NCBI GenBank assembly: GCA_001775255.1
Contig: MFCJ01000092.1
Coordinates: forward strand, 2,216-30,251
Length of the DNA: 28,036 nt
Direction: 5' to 3'
From: Candidatus Dadabacteria bacterium RIFCSPHIGHO2_12_FULL_53_21
Lineage (GTDB): Bacteria > Desulfobacterota_D > UBA1144 > Nemesobacterales > UBA2774
Positions 1 through 9,492 of the stretch are shown here, piece by piece. The notes under the pieces are model-generated. The model ran no database searches. It had not been told where the DNA came from and was given only the letters and a program-made list of their open reading frames with translations. Position numbers and translations under genes: made by a program. Each line of letters opens with the position of its first letter. Position 1 is the stretch's first letter.

Positions 1-768
1 GAAACACCCGAGCTTATGCCCTCCCCCATAATCTTCGCCCATAAACTCGCCAAAAGGCTGACCGACGCCAGGAAGGAAGGCATTCTGCCTTTCCTCAGGC
101 CGGACGGGAAGACGCAGGTTACCGTGAGGTACGAGAACGGCGTCCCGGTCGGGATCGACGCTATCGTGGTCTCCTCTCAGCATTCCGCAGAAGTCGAGAA
201 CAAGACTATTCACGAAGGGATACTCGAGGAAGTAATCAAGCACTGCATAAACGAAGAATTGATATCCGATAAAACGAAGATATACATAAACCCGACGGGA
301 AGGTTCGTTACGGGCGGCCCCATGGGGGATTCGGGTCTCACCGGAAGAAAGATAATCATAGACACATACGGAGGCTGGGCGAGGCACGGAGGGGGGGCGT
401 TTTCGGGGAAAGACCCTTCCAAGGTCGACAGGAGCGCCGCTTACATGGCGCGGTACGTGGCCAAGAACGTGGTCGCGTCGGGTCTCGCAAAGGAATGCGA
501 GGTCCAGCTCGCCTACGCGATAGGAATAGCCGAGCCCGTATCCATAATGGTCGAGACATTCGGAACCGGGGTGGTCCCCGAAGAAAAGATATCGGACGCC
601 ATAAGAGAGGTATTCGATCTATGCCCTTCGGGAATTATAAGCGCACTCGATCTTCTAAAACCCATATATCGGGAAACAGCCGCTTACGGTCATTTCGGCA
701 GGTTCGGCTCGGGGTTTACGTGGGAAAAGACCGACAAGGTGAACGACCTACTGAAAGCAGTATCCTGA
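1..768 (+). CDS. metK: S-adenosylmethionine synthetase, C-terminal two thirds (5' end outside window)
   Basis: Makes S-adenosylmethionine from methionine and ATP in the cytoplasm. The frame is open from base 1 (reads ETPEL before the first Met at 16), so the gene starts upstream of the window and the Met at 16 is internal. Visible family signatures are the GGPMGDSGLTGRKIIIDTYGG block, the glycine-rich GGGAFSGKDPSKVDRSAAY block that binds ATP and methionine, and the C-terminal TAAYGHFGR...WEKTD ending. About 255 of the usual 380-400 residues are present, and the C-terminus looks complete. It is followed after 44 bases by ahcY, which removes the by-product of SAM-dependent methylation, so the two very likely form a SAM-cycle operon. 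Identification is by family motifs and is firm. Confidence 0.97.
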   Translation, partial: ETPELMPSPIIFAHKLAKRLTDARKEGILPFLRPDGKTQVTVRYENGVPVGIDAIVVSSQHSAEVENKTIHEGILEEVIKHCINEELISDKTKIYINPTGRFVTGGPMGDSGLTGRKIIIDTYGGWARHGGGAFSGKDPSKVDRSAAYMARYVAKNVVASGLAKECEVQLAYAIGIAEPVSIMVETFGTGVVPEEKISDAIREVFDLCPSGIISALDLLKPIYRETAAYGHFGRFGSGFTWEKTDKVNDLLKAVS

Positions 769-812
769 CACACTCCCCAGGGACCCACAATCAAAATTAG
801 ACGGAGGCAGCA

Positions 813-2069
<1,257 letters not shown>

Positions 2070-2088
2070 TGTTGTAGAATGTTGAGTA

Positions 2089-2976
2089 ATGGACGTCCTC
2101 CTGGATTCCTTTCTCTCCTACCTCGCGGTTGAAAAAGGGCTATCCGAAAATACACTCGAATCCTACGGCCGGGACCTGAGGAAATTTATCCTTTTCATGG
2201 AAGAAACGGGCACGGGCCCGGCGGGGGAAATAAAATACAGCCACATACTCGAATACCTCGCGCAGTTCAAAGATAAGGGCTATAACTCCACCACCATAGT
2301 AAGAAGCATCGTATCGATAAGGCAGTTCTTCAAGTACCTCCTCATGGAGAAGGTCATAGAGGAAGACCCCGCCGCCCGCATAACCACGCCGAAAATGAAA
2401 AAGGGGCTTCCGGGCGTAATCACTCTCGACGAAGTAGAGGGGCTGCTCTCGGCCCCGGACGAATCCACCCCCGAGGGGCTCAGGGACGCGGCCATGCTGG
2501 AGACGCTCTACGCCACCGGAATCAGGGTGTCGGAGCTCATCGGTTTGAAACTCAACGACGTGAACTTCGAGCTCGGCTTCGTCATTGTTTACGGAAAGGG
2601 TTCCAAGGAGAGGATAGTCCCCATGGGGGACAAGGCGCGCCAGAAACTCCTCGAATACCTTGGGACGTCGAGACCGTCTATGCTCAAGTCGAGGGAGGCG
2701 AAAGCGCTCTTCGTCACGAGACTGGGGAAGGGGATGACGCGCCAGGGGTACTGGAAGATAATAAAGCATCAAGCCCTTAAGGCGGGGATCGCCAAGAATA
2801 TAAGCCCTCACACCCTCAGGCACTCCTTCGCGACGCACCTGCTCGAGCGCGGGGCCGACCTGAGGACCATACAGATCATGCTCGGCCATTCGGACATATC
2901 CACGACACAGATCTACACGCACGTCGAGAGCGAGAGACTGAAGGTGATTCACAAAAAATATCACCCGAGATCGTAA
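2089..2976 (+). CDS. xerD: Site-specific tyrosine recombinase, XerD type
   Basis: Resolves chromosome dimers at dif together with a partner recombinase. The 295 residues match the standard Xer length: N-terminal SAM-like core-binding domain (about 1-85) and catalytic domain (about 105-295). All six catalytic positions are present: R145 (ATGIRVSEL), K169 (GKGSKER), H240 and R243 (HTLRH), H266 (LGHSDIS) and the nucleophile Y275 (IYTH). The tail ERLKVIHKKYHPR favours XerD over XerC, but a single-Xer lineage cannot be excluded. The start has no convincing ribosome site and sits 19 bases after ahcY, so translation may be coupled. The xerD-M50-scpA-scpB neighbourhood fits a core chromosome-segregation role and not an integrase of a mobile element. 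Confidence 0.93.
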   Translation: MDVLLDSFLSYLAVEKGLSENTLESYGRDLRKFILFMEETGTGPAGEIKYSHILEYLAQFKDKGYNSTTIVRSIVSIRQFFKYLLMEKVIEEDPAARITTPKMKKGLPGVITLDEVEGLLSAPDESTPEGLRDAAMLETLYATGIRVSELIGLKLNDVNFELGFVIVYGKGSKERIVPMGDKARQKLLEYLGTSRPSMLKSREAKALFVTRLGKGMTRQGYWKIIKHQALKAGIAKNISPHTLRHSFATHLLERGADLRTIQIMLGHSDISTTQIYTHVESERLKVIHKKYHPRS

Positions 2977-3030
2977 AGTACCCGGACTTCGAGTATATTA
3001 CTAAGAAAAACGGAGATTTATAACACCCAT

Positions 3031-3717
3031 ATGAACTTCGATTTCCTTAAAAACATAGACTTCCTTTTGATCCAGGTCCCCGTGATACTGCTTTCTCTCA
3101 CGGTTCACGAATATTTCCACGGATGGACGGCGAACAAGCTCGGTGACCCCACGGCAAAGCTCCAGGGCAGGCTCACCCTCAACCCTATAGCGCACCTGGA
3201 TATACTGGGGACAATACTCATGTTCCTGGTCGGATTCGGCTGGGCCAAGCCCGTCCCTATAAACGCGCGCAACTTCAAAGACCCCAAAAAGGACACGATA
3301 CTGGTCGCCATAGCGGGACCGCTCTCGAACCTCGCCATGGCTATAGGTGCGGGGCTCCTCCTCAGATACATTATCCCGCAGATGATGACGGGTCAGATAA
3401 AACCCGAAGGCATATATTCGATCATCACGATAATACTCATACTCACACTCGTTTACGGTATCGCGCTGGCCGTATTCAACATGATACCCATCCCCCCTCT
3501 CGACGGCTCGAGGGTGCTTTACGGACTCCTGCCCGATAAGTACGCCTACGCCTACAGCAGGTTCGAGCGTTACGGGGTTCTGCTCCTGTTCGCGCTCTTC
3601 ATATTCGGAGGGGGCATCTTCCGCTATCTCCTTTATCCGGTCTCCTACCTGACAGTCGCGTTTTCGGGATACAATTACGCAAATCTTTGGGATATAATAG
3701 GGACACTGCTCAAATGA
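3031..3717 (+). CDS. Site-2 protease family (M50) intramembrane metalloprotease
   Basis: A 228-residue integral membrane zinc protease, the short version without PDZ or CBS domains. It carries the zinc motif HEYFH at residues 26-30 in the first membrane segment, then NPIAHLD (51-57), and the third zinc ligand in NMIPIPPLDGSRVL (N150, D158). Further hydrophobic segments lie around residues 90-112, 128-150 and 180-205. The family cleaves transmembrane segments, often of anti-sigma factors, but the substrate here cannot be told. It lies between xerD and scpA and its TGA overlaps the scpA ATG (ATGA at 3714), so it is probably translationally coupled to scpA. The position is common for this small M50 subgroup in several bacterial phyla. 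Confidence 0.9.
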   Translation: MNFDFLKNIDFLLIQVPVILLSLTVHEYFHGWTANKLGDPTAKLQGRLTLNPIAHLDILGTILMFLVGFGWAKPVPINARNFKDPKKDTILVAIAGPLSNLAMAIGAGLLLRYIIPQMMTGQIKPEGIYSIITIILILTLVYGIALAVFNMIPIPPLDGSRVLYGLLPDKYAYAYSRFERYGVLLLFALFIFGGGIFRYLLYPVSYLTVAFSGYNYANLWDIIGTLLK

Positions 3718-4487
3718 ACGAGAATACGCACGAAGCCGATGCCTTCAGTCCCCATGAGCCGTGCCTCGTCAAGACACATCTTTTCGAGGGTCCGCTCGAC
3801 CTGCTCCTCCACCTGATAAAGAAGAACGAAGTCGATATATACGACATCCCGATAGCGGTGATAACCGAGCAGTACATCGAGTACCTGGATCTCATGAAGG
3901 AGCTCGACCTGCAGGTAGTGGGCGAATACCTCGTCATCGCGGCCGAGCTGAGCCTTATAAAATCCAGGATGCTCCTACCCAAACCCGTCATCGAGGAAGA
4001 CGAGTTAGACCCCCGGGCGGAGCTCGTGAGGAGGCTCATAGAGTACCAGCGCTACAGAGACGCGGCCAACGAGCTCATCGGGAGGGAAATCCTCGGGAGG
4101 GACGTATTCAAGAGGGACTTCGATATGTCCGTGTACGTAACGGAGGAAGAGATCGAGCTCGTGCCCGTAGACCTGTGGTCGCTCATCGAAACGTTCCGCG
4201 ATTTTTACAGGAAGAGGAGCCACCTCTGGGCGGATCAGATAGTATTTGAGGTCGAGAGCGTAACGATTGAGGATAAGATCGCGGAGGTACTCGGGAAGCT
4301 CAGGGTGAAGGCCGTTATCAGATTCGAAGAGTTCCTCGAAGAATGCGCCTCGAAATTCGACCTCGTCGTAACCTTCCTCGCGCTGCTCGAACTCGCGAGG
4401 ATGGAGAATATCCTGGTGGTACAGGAAGCGCACGGCTCGCCGATTCTAATTTCATATTCAGGAGAACCGAATATTGGAACCTACTGA
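3714..4487 (+). CDS. scpA: Segregation and condensation protein A
   Basis: Kleisin subunit that bridges the SMC dimer and binds ScpB in the bacterial condensin. The 257-residue protein begins its conserved part with FEGPLDLLLHLIKKNEVDIYDIPIAVITEQYIEYL (about residues 24-58), the hallmark of the family, continues with the ELSLIKSRMLLP region, and ends in a winged-helix C-terminus that would contact the SMC head. I chose the ATG at 3714, which overlaps the preceding TGA and has AGGGA about ten bases upstream; a TTG at 3687 would add nine unconserved residues inside the M50 gene. It overlaps scpB by 14 bases, so equal production of the two partners is likely. Confidence 0.95.
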   Translation: MNENTHEADAFSPHEPCLVKTHLFEGPLDLLLHLIKKNEVDIYDIPIAVITEQYIEYLDLMKELDLQVVGEYLVIAAELSLIKSRMLLPKPVIEEDELDPRAELVRRLIEYQRYRDAANELIGREILGRDVFKRDFDMSVYVTEEEIELVPVDLWSLIETFRDFYRKRSHLWADQIVFEVESVTIEDKIAEVLGKLRVKAVIRFEEFLEECASKFDLVVTFLALLELARMENILVVQEAHGSPILISYSGEPNIGTY

Positions 4488-5046
4488 TATAAAAAAAGCC
4501 ATCGAGTGCATAATCTTCGTGTCCGACCAGCCCGTATCGGTCGATAAGCTGCAGCAGGTATTCACGGAGCTTGAAAAAGGGGACATGAGAAAATATCTGA
4601 AAGAGCTCATCCAGGAGTGGGGCGCGCTCGGGAGGGGAATTATTCTCGAAGAGGTGGCCGGGGGTTACCAGTTCAGGACGGACCCCGCTTACAGCGAATA
4701 TATCACGAATTTCAACAAGCGTGTCAAAAAGTTCAGGCTGAGCCGCGCGGCCCTCGAAGTGCTGGCGATAATCGCCTATAAGCAGCCCGTAACCAGGGTC
4801 GAGGTCGAGAGCATCAGGGGGGTCGATTCCTCGGGCGTCATCAATGCGCTCCTCGAACGGAGGATACTCGAGATCAAGGGGAGGAAGGAGGTAATTGGGA
4901 AGCCCTTCCTCTACGGCACGACGGGGGAATTCCTCGAGGTATTCGGCCTTAAGAACCTGTCAGACCTCCCTACCCTGAAGGAGATAGACGAAATAAGCAA
5001 GAACCTGGATACCGGCATATTGAGCCTCCCTGAAGAGCTATCGTAG
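4474..5046 (+). CDS. scpB: Segregation and condensation protein B
   Basis: Dimeric winged-helix partner of ScpA in the SMC-ScpAB complex. The 190-residue protein shows the two winged-helix halves: KKAIECIIFVSDQPVSVDKL near the start and the conserved SRAALEVLAIIAYKQPVTR (about residues 90-108) followed by the VDSSGVINALLERRILEIKGRKEVIGKPFLYGTT segment. The start codon is TTG at 4474, inside the end of scpA, with AGGAG at 4460-4464 giving nine bases of spacing. No ATG fits the conserved N-terminus. Overlap with scpA points to translational coupling. Length is normal for the family. Confidence 0.95.
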   Translation: MEPTDIKKAIECIIFVSDQPVSVDKLQQVFTELEKGDMRKYLKELIQEWGALGRGIILEEVAGGYQFRTDPAYSEYITNFNKRVKKFRLSRAALEVLAIIAYKQPVTRVEVESIRGVDSSGVINALLERRILEIKGRKEVIGKPFLYGTTGEFLEVFGLKNLSDLPTLKEIDEISKNLDTGILSLPEELS

Positions 5047-5086
5047 CCGTCCAATTTTACATTGAAAGGCCGGAGGCGGTAAAGAA

Positions 5087-5845
5087 ATGAGCTCGGAGAA
5101 GATCTTCGAAGAGATTCGAAAGCATTTCGGGGAAGCCGGATTCAACCTCACAGTAAAAATCAGATCCGTAGATTACGACGGTGCGGAGAACAGGAAAGAA
5201 CCGTTTGATTTCGTGGAAGGGGCGAAGTCGATAATACTCACGGGCTTCGCAGGCCGGACGTTCTGGGATGTATTCAACCTCTTTCTTGCCGATAATCCTG
5301 ATTTCAAAGAAAATCACGAAGACCTGATAGACGACTATACGAGATTGATATTCGGCAAGTTAAACTCGAAAACCGAAGCTTTTAGCGGAAAAGGATATAA
5401 AATAATTTTCCCGTTCGGAAATGATGCGCTCGAGCTTGATTTCGTGAAGCTCGGGATACTCGGGGGCATCGGGGTGCCGAGCATTCTCGGCATTCTGCTC
5501 CACCCGGTATTCGGGACGTGGATCTCACTAAGGGGCGCGATCATCACCGACATTGAATTTGAGGACTATGACAGTCCGCTTGTTAATTTCGATCCGTGCC
5601 CTTCCTGTACGAAGCCGTGTATTACTGCGTGTCCCGCGAATACGGTATCCGAAAAGGGGTGGGATTGGGAGTCGTGTATGAGATACAGGCTCGACTCGGA
5701 TACGTGCTCCGGGAAATGCTCGTCGAGGCTCGCGTGTCCGTACGGGAAGGATCATGCTTACGGTAGCGAGCAGATCGCTTACCACCACAAGTTCGTTTTA
5801 AAGAGCGTCAGAGAATATTTTAAAAAATGGGATAGTTATCGTTAG
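5087..5845 (+). CDS. QueG-like 4Fe-4S protein, function unknown
   Basis: A 252-residue soluble protein with an N-terminal region lacking recognisable motifs (1-165) and a cysteine-rich C-terminal part. The cysteines make two likely 4Fe-4S sites: C171, C174, C178 and C182 (CPSCTKPCITACP) and C197, C207, C211 and C217 (the last followed by Pro). The C-terminal layout resembles a family of 'ferredoxin' proteins distantly related to the epoxyqueuosine reductase QueG, but the spacing differs from QueG, and I see no basis to claim queuosine synthesis. A GGAGG ribosome site (5072-5076) supports the ATG. It follows scpB by 40 bases on the same strand and may share its transcript. Some AT-richer codons and a weaker AGG bias than upstream genes hint at a different history. 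Confidence 0.65.
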   Translation: MSSEKIFEEIRKHFGEAGFNLTVKIRSVDYDGAENRKEPFDFVEGAKSIILTGFAGRTFWDVFNLFLADNPDFKENHEDLIDDYTRLIFGKLNSKTEAFSGKGYKIIFPFGNDALELDFVKLGILGGIGVPSILGILLHPVFGTWISLRGAIITDIEFEDYDSPLVNFDPCPSCTKPCITACPANTVSEKGWDWESCMRYRLDSDTCSGKCSSRLACPYGKDHAYGSEQIAYHHKFVLKSVREYFKKWDSYR

Positions 5846-5960
5846 TTATAGCTATCCTGTAAATGGATAAAGAGTGAAAAGCTGTTATATTATCTTATCA
5901 AAGTAATAAGCATATTGCAATAGCGGTATTAGAAACTGCCCCGAACCGTTCCTGAAAAAT

Positions 5961-7346
5961 ATGATACAAGCCATGAAAAATACTCAATCGCAGAGTAAGC
6001 CGCTCGTCGCCATTATAGGCAGGCCCAATGTCGGCAAATCGACCCTCTTCAACCGGCTGATACGGGAGAGAAAATCCATAGTCGAGGACGTACCGGGCGT
6101 CACGAGGGACAGGATTTACGCCAACACCGAATGGGACGGCAGAGAGTTCAGTCTTGTGGATACGGGAGGGTTCGACCCGAGCGACGAGGAAATCTACCCC
6201 TCGCTCATAAAGAACCAGATCCAGATCGCCATAGAGGAGTCCGACCTGATACTCTTCGTGCTCGACGGGAAAGAGGGGGTCATGCCGCACGACAGGGACG
6301 TCGTGAGCATGCTGAGAAAGGTCAAGAAGCCCCTCATCATCGTCGTCAACAAGATTGACGACCAGAAGCACGCCTCGAGGGCGCTAGAGTTCCACAGACT
6401 CGGGATCGAGGAGTTTTTCGATATATCGGCCCTTCAGGGAAGGAAGATCAACGACCTCCTCGACAGGATAGTGGAACTGCTACCGGAGCGGACGGGTACC
6501 GGGGAAGGGGAAACGGAGGAAGACGTAATAAAAATCGCCGTCCTCGGCAAGCCTAACGTCGGCAAGTCCACCCTGGTCAATAAGTTCCTCGGCGAGGAGA
6601 GGCTTATCACGAGCCCCGTGCCCGGAACGACGAGGGACTCCATAGATACCTTTATAACCAGGGACGGCAAAAACTATCTGCTGATAGATACGGCGGGGAT
6701 AAGAAGGAAATCGAAAATCACTTTCTCCGTCGAAAGACACAGTGTGTTCAGGGCGATCAGGTCTATGGAGAGGGCGGATATCGCACTACTCATGATTGAC
6801 GCCCATGAGGGACCGACGCACCAGGACGCACGGCTGGCCGAGCTGATAAACGACAAAGGGAGGGCGTGCATCGTCCTTCTCAACAAGTGGGACCTCGTGC
6901 CGAAGGAGGCCGCGGAGACACCCAATGTAGAGGGGATACTGAAAGAAAGCCTGCTCGCGGTCGGATACGCCCCGGTAACTATTATTTCCGCCATGACCGG
7001 AAGGGGCGTGGAAAAAATATTCGAAAAAATCGACACCGTTTACGAGAACTTCTCCCAGAGGATTTCGACCAAGAGGCTCAATAATTTCCTCCAGAGGGTC
7101 ATAGGCAAGACCCCGCCGCCGGTCTACAAGGGGAAGGACATCAAGTTCTATTACATATCCCAGCCTCTGACGAAGCAGCCGACATTCGTCATCTTTACGA
7201 ACGAGATAAAAGGCGTGCCCGAGAACTACAGAAGGTTTCTCGAAAGCAAGCTGAGGGAGGAGTTCCCTCTCGAAGGGACACCGGTGAAAATACTTTTCAA
7301 GTCTGAAAGAAATAAGGATAAGATGAAGAGGGCTCAGTCATTCTAG
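5961..7346 (+). CDS. der: Ribosome biogenesis GTPase Der (EngA)
   Basis: Double-GTPase that assists 50S ribosomal subunit assembly. The 461 residues contain two tandem G domains with P-loops GRPNVGKST (20-28) and GKPNVGKST (from residue 196), each followed by its G2 Thr region (PGVTRD, PGTTRD), G3 (DTGG, DTAG) and G4 (NKID, NKWD). A C-terminal KH-like domain follows (about 365-450). Length is standard. The start at 5961 or the ATG at 5973 are both possible; neither has a clear ribosome site, and the second begins closer to the conserved region. It runs convergently into the glycosyltransferase gene with only eight bases between stop codons. Confidence 0.97.
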   Translation: MIQAMKNTQSQSKPLVAIIGRPNVGKSTLFNRLIRERKSIVEDVPGVTRDRIYANTEWDGREFSLVDTGGFDPSDEEIYPSLIKNQIQIAIEESDLILFVLDGKEGVMPHDRDVVSMLRKVKKPLIIVVNKIDDQKHASRALEFHRLGIEEFFDISALQGRKINDLLDRIVELLPERTGTGEGETEEDVIKIAVLGKPNVGKSTLVNKFLGEERLITSPVPGTTRDSIDTFITRDGKNYLLIDTAGIRRKSKITFSVERHSVFRAIRSMERADIALLMIDAHEGPTHQDARLAELINDKGRACIVLLNKWDLVPKEAAETPNVEGILKESLLAVGYAPVTIISAMTGRGVEKIFEKIDTVYENFSQRISTKRLNNFLQRVIGKTPPPVYKGKDIKFYYISQPLTKQPTFVIFTNEIKGVPENYRRFLESKLREEFPLEGTPVKILFKSERNKDKMKRAQSF

Positions 7347-7354
7347 CCCTCCGG

Positions 7355-8611
7355 TCATTCGCGGCTGCATACCTCAAGAATATTTCCTTCTATTTTCAGT
7401 GCGACCGCCTGAGCCGAGAACCTCTCCTTAACCCGCTCCCTCCCCGCTCTCCCCATAGATTCCCGGAGGCCCTTATCTGCGATGAGCCTCAATACCGCGT
7501 CCGCCATTTTCCGAGAGTTCCCGGGCTCGCTCAATATCCCGGTGACCCCGTCATCGACCGACTCTACTATCCCCCCTGCCCTGAACCCGACTACGGGAAG
7601 CCCAAACGACATGGCCTCGATCACTGACCTCGGAAACGGGTCCGGATAACTCGACGGTATCACGAATATGTCGAAGTCCTTCAGGCACGGCCTCACGTCT
7701 TTCTTAAACCCCGTGAATATGAAGGAGTCCCGAAGCCCCGCATCCATAACCATCTTCTTTAATTTACCGAGGTGGTCCTCCCGGAAGAAATACGGGGTGT
7801 CCCCCACGATGACGAATTTTACCTCCTTTCGCCTTTCCCCGAGCTCGCCGAGAGCGATGCCCGCAGCTTCTATGAATAATTCATAGCCTTTCCTCGGGAC
7901 TATCCTTCCGGTGCTCCCGACGACGACAGTACCGTCCGTAAGCCCGTAAGCAGACCGAATCTCACCCGTCGTCGTCGCGGGGTCGTAGTCCCCGACGTCG
8001 ATCCCGTTATGTATGACGACCAGTTTCTCCCTGCCCCGGCGGAACTGGTCCGACGTGGCGCCGGATACGCAAATAATCCTTCTGACGACGGGCAGCCGTG
8101 CGAGGTTATTTATCAATGCACTCAAGAGCCTGGTCTGCTGAATGTTCCTCACATGCCAAATAACAGGGCACCAGTTTATGAGGCCCATGAGCGCCCCAAC
8201 GACCTTAGCCTGTGTGCCGTTACAATATATGACGTTTATCCCGTTCCTTTTTAACAGGAGGGGTGAGGTAACGACGAGGGAGAGAAGGTCGAGTATATTG
8301 AGCAAGACCGATAGAAAATGCAGTAACTTATCGTAATATATAGAGAATATGCCGGAACCGCTTCCCGCCTCTGACGCTCCGAAGCGGGGCCTTTTCAGGT
8401 TCTCCGGGAACCTCTGATCCGTAATTACATTCTCGTAGATGCCCGCTGACCTTAGCCAGTCGGAAAAGACGTCGTCCTTCGGTATTAAGACATAGGGAGT
8501 AAGCTTGGTTCTGTCTAGAAATTTAAGAAGGTAAAAAAGGCTTTTTCCGGGACCGCCGTCCCTGATCGAGTGGTTGATGAAAAGCACACGCGGTAGAGAA
8601 TCCATAGACAT
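7355..8611 (-). CDS. Glycosyltransferase, GT4 family (GT-B fold)
   Basis: A 418-residue GT-B enzyme. The N-terminal acceptor domain begins RVLFINHSIRDGGPGKSLFYLLKFL, containing the Gly-rich loop of the family. The C-terminal donor domain starts near GSTGRIVPRKGYELFIEAA and contains PDPFPRSVIEAMSFGLPVVGFRAGGIVESV, where the usual E-x7-E pair is D-x7-E, a variant seen in many GT4 members. The donor sugar and acceptor (exopolysaccharide, O-antigen or glycolipid) cannot be told. A hydrophobic stretch near residues 105-125 suggests membrane association. The gene stands alone between der and a divergent lipoprotein gene. The second Met (MDSLP) has a better spaced AGGA site and may be the true start. 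Confidence 0.88.
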   Translation of the reverse strand: MSMDSLPRVLFINHSIRDGGPGKSLFYLLKFLDRTKLTPYVLIPKDDVFSDWLRSAGIYENVITDQRFPENLKRPRFGASEAGSGSGIFSIYYDKLLHFLSVLLNILDLLSLVVTSPLLLKRNGINVIYCNGTQAKVVGALMGLINWCPVIWHVRNIQQTRLLSALINNLARLPVVRRIICVSGATSDQFRRGREKLVVIHNGIDVGDYDPATTTGEIRSAYGLTDGTVVVGSTGRIVPRKGYELFIEAAGIALGELGERRKEVKFVIVGDTPYFFREDHLGKLKKMVMDAGLRDSFIFTGFKKDVRPCLKDFDIFVIPSSYPDPFPRSVIEAMSFGLPVVGFRAGGIVESVDDGVTGILSEPGNSRKMADAVLRLIADKGLRESMGRAGRERVKERFSAQAVALKIEGNILEVCSRE

Positions 8612-8695
8612 CCTTTTTTTGGGCTATGCAATCGTACCATGATAAGCATTAATAGGCTAATCACGCCCGTTTAATGAAAATCCGGTAACCGTGGG

Positions 8696-8701
8696 TATAA
8701 T
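8696..8701 (+). promoter_or_regulatory. Candidate -10 element of the lipoprotein gene
   Basis: A perfect TATAAT lies 47 bases before the ATG at 8749. No good -35 hexamer sits 16-18 bases upstream, so this may be a weak or activator-dependent promoter. It lies in the 137-base gap between two divergent genes. Confidence 0.4.
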
Positions 8702-8748
8702 ATTTAAGTAAGCTCAGGTAGGCTTGGTACGAGGATACAGGAGGATTA

Positions 8749-9423
8749 ATGAACCGCAATATAAGGACTATTTTACCCAGGGGCATCATATCACTTCTTT
8801 TTCTCTGGTTCTTCTTAATCGGCGGCTGCGACGTAGAGTTCGGAGGAGGAGGGGGCGATAACGGCGGGGGCGGCGGGGGCGGAGGCGATGAAGTCGAAAC
8901 GGTCCAGGGGACAATCGTAAGCATAATACCGGATCAGGACCTGCAGGGAATCACGGTTGAAATTACGGTCGACGACGGGGCGCCCGAGACCGACATAACG
9001 GACGACTCGGGGTTCTTCTCCATAGACGGCCCGATTGCGGGCAGCCCGCAGATCGAATTTTTCGATGGGGATTCGAACCCGCTGGGAACGATAATAATAA
9101 GCATCTATCCGACCGCTCGGGTCGAGCTCGGCAATATAAGTCTCGAAAGCGGGAACGTAAATCTGCTGAACGAAACGGAGGTTACGTTCAATGGGGACAT
9201 TTCGTCCAACAACTGCACCGGGAACTCGGGGTTTATCGAAATCGACGCGGAGAACGATCAGGAACAAGTCACGGTCATAGTTCAGATATCGGAATCGACC
9301 GACATTATTGTTAACGGCAACGACACTACGTGCGAAGACTTATTGCTGGGCAGAAACGTGGAGATCCAGGGAGATATACCGAGTATTAACACAGTAAACG
9401 CTTCCAGGATCGAGGTCGACTAA
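8749..9423 (+). CDS. Gly-rich lipoprotein with DUF5666-like C-terminal domain
   Basis: A 224-residue probable lipoprotein of unknown function. Residues 1-27 form a signal peptide (RNIR basic start, hydrophobic core, then IGGC with the lipidated Cys at 27). A linker of almost pure glycine with a few Asp follows (about 32-45), then beta-rich sequence. Residues 48-125 look like a carboxypeptidase-regulatory-like fold (TVQGTIVSI..., TDDSGFFSIDG). Residues 135-224 (VTFNGDISS...VEIQGDI...NASRIEV) resemble the repeated OB-like units of DUF5666 proteins, which is a weak match by eye. C188 and C215-type pairing is not obvious. AGGAGG lies four bases before the ATG. The gene appears monocistronic and converges on phaR. 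Surface or periplasmic anchoring by lipid is inferred from the lipobox. Confidence 0.8.
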   Translation: MNRNIRTILPRGIISLLFLWFFLIGGCDVEFGGGGGDNGGGGGGGGDEVETVQGTIVSIIPDQDLQGITVEITVDDGAPETDITDDSGFFSIDGPIAGSPQIEFFDGDSNPLGTIIISIYPTARVELGNISLESGNVNLLNETEVTFNGDISSNNCTGNSGFIEIDAENDQEQVTVIVQISESTDIIVNGNDTTCEDLLLGRNVEIQGDIPSINTVNASRIEVD

Positions 9424-9492
9424 AACGCTGAAATATAAGAAGCTGCTAAGATAAACAATATGTGCTGGACGGAATAATACAGCGCACGAGGC

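Noticed and set aside
2140..2964. Long open frame on the minus strand inside xerD
   Set aside because: It is the antisense shadow of a gene with all catalytic residues; it has no recognisable motif and no ribosome site.
2089..2976. Tyrosine recombinase as evidence of an integrated element
   Set aside because: It has a full XerD signature and sits among scpAB and SAM-cycle genes; no att-like repeats or tRNA gene are near it.
3687..3713. Upstream TTG start for scpA
   Set aside because: It adds nine unconserved residues; the ATG at 3714 overlaps the previous stop and has a ribosome site.
9464..9488. GTGCTG...CAGCGCAC hairpin between the lipoprotein gene and phaR as a terminator
   Set aside because: The stem is short and bulged, with no T run.
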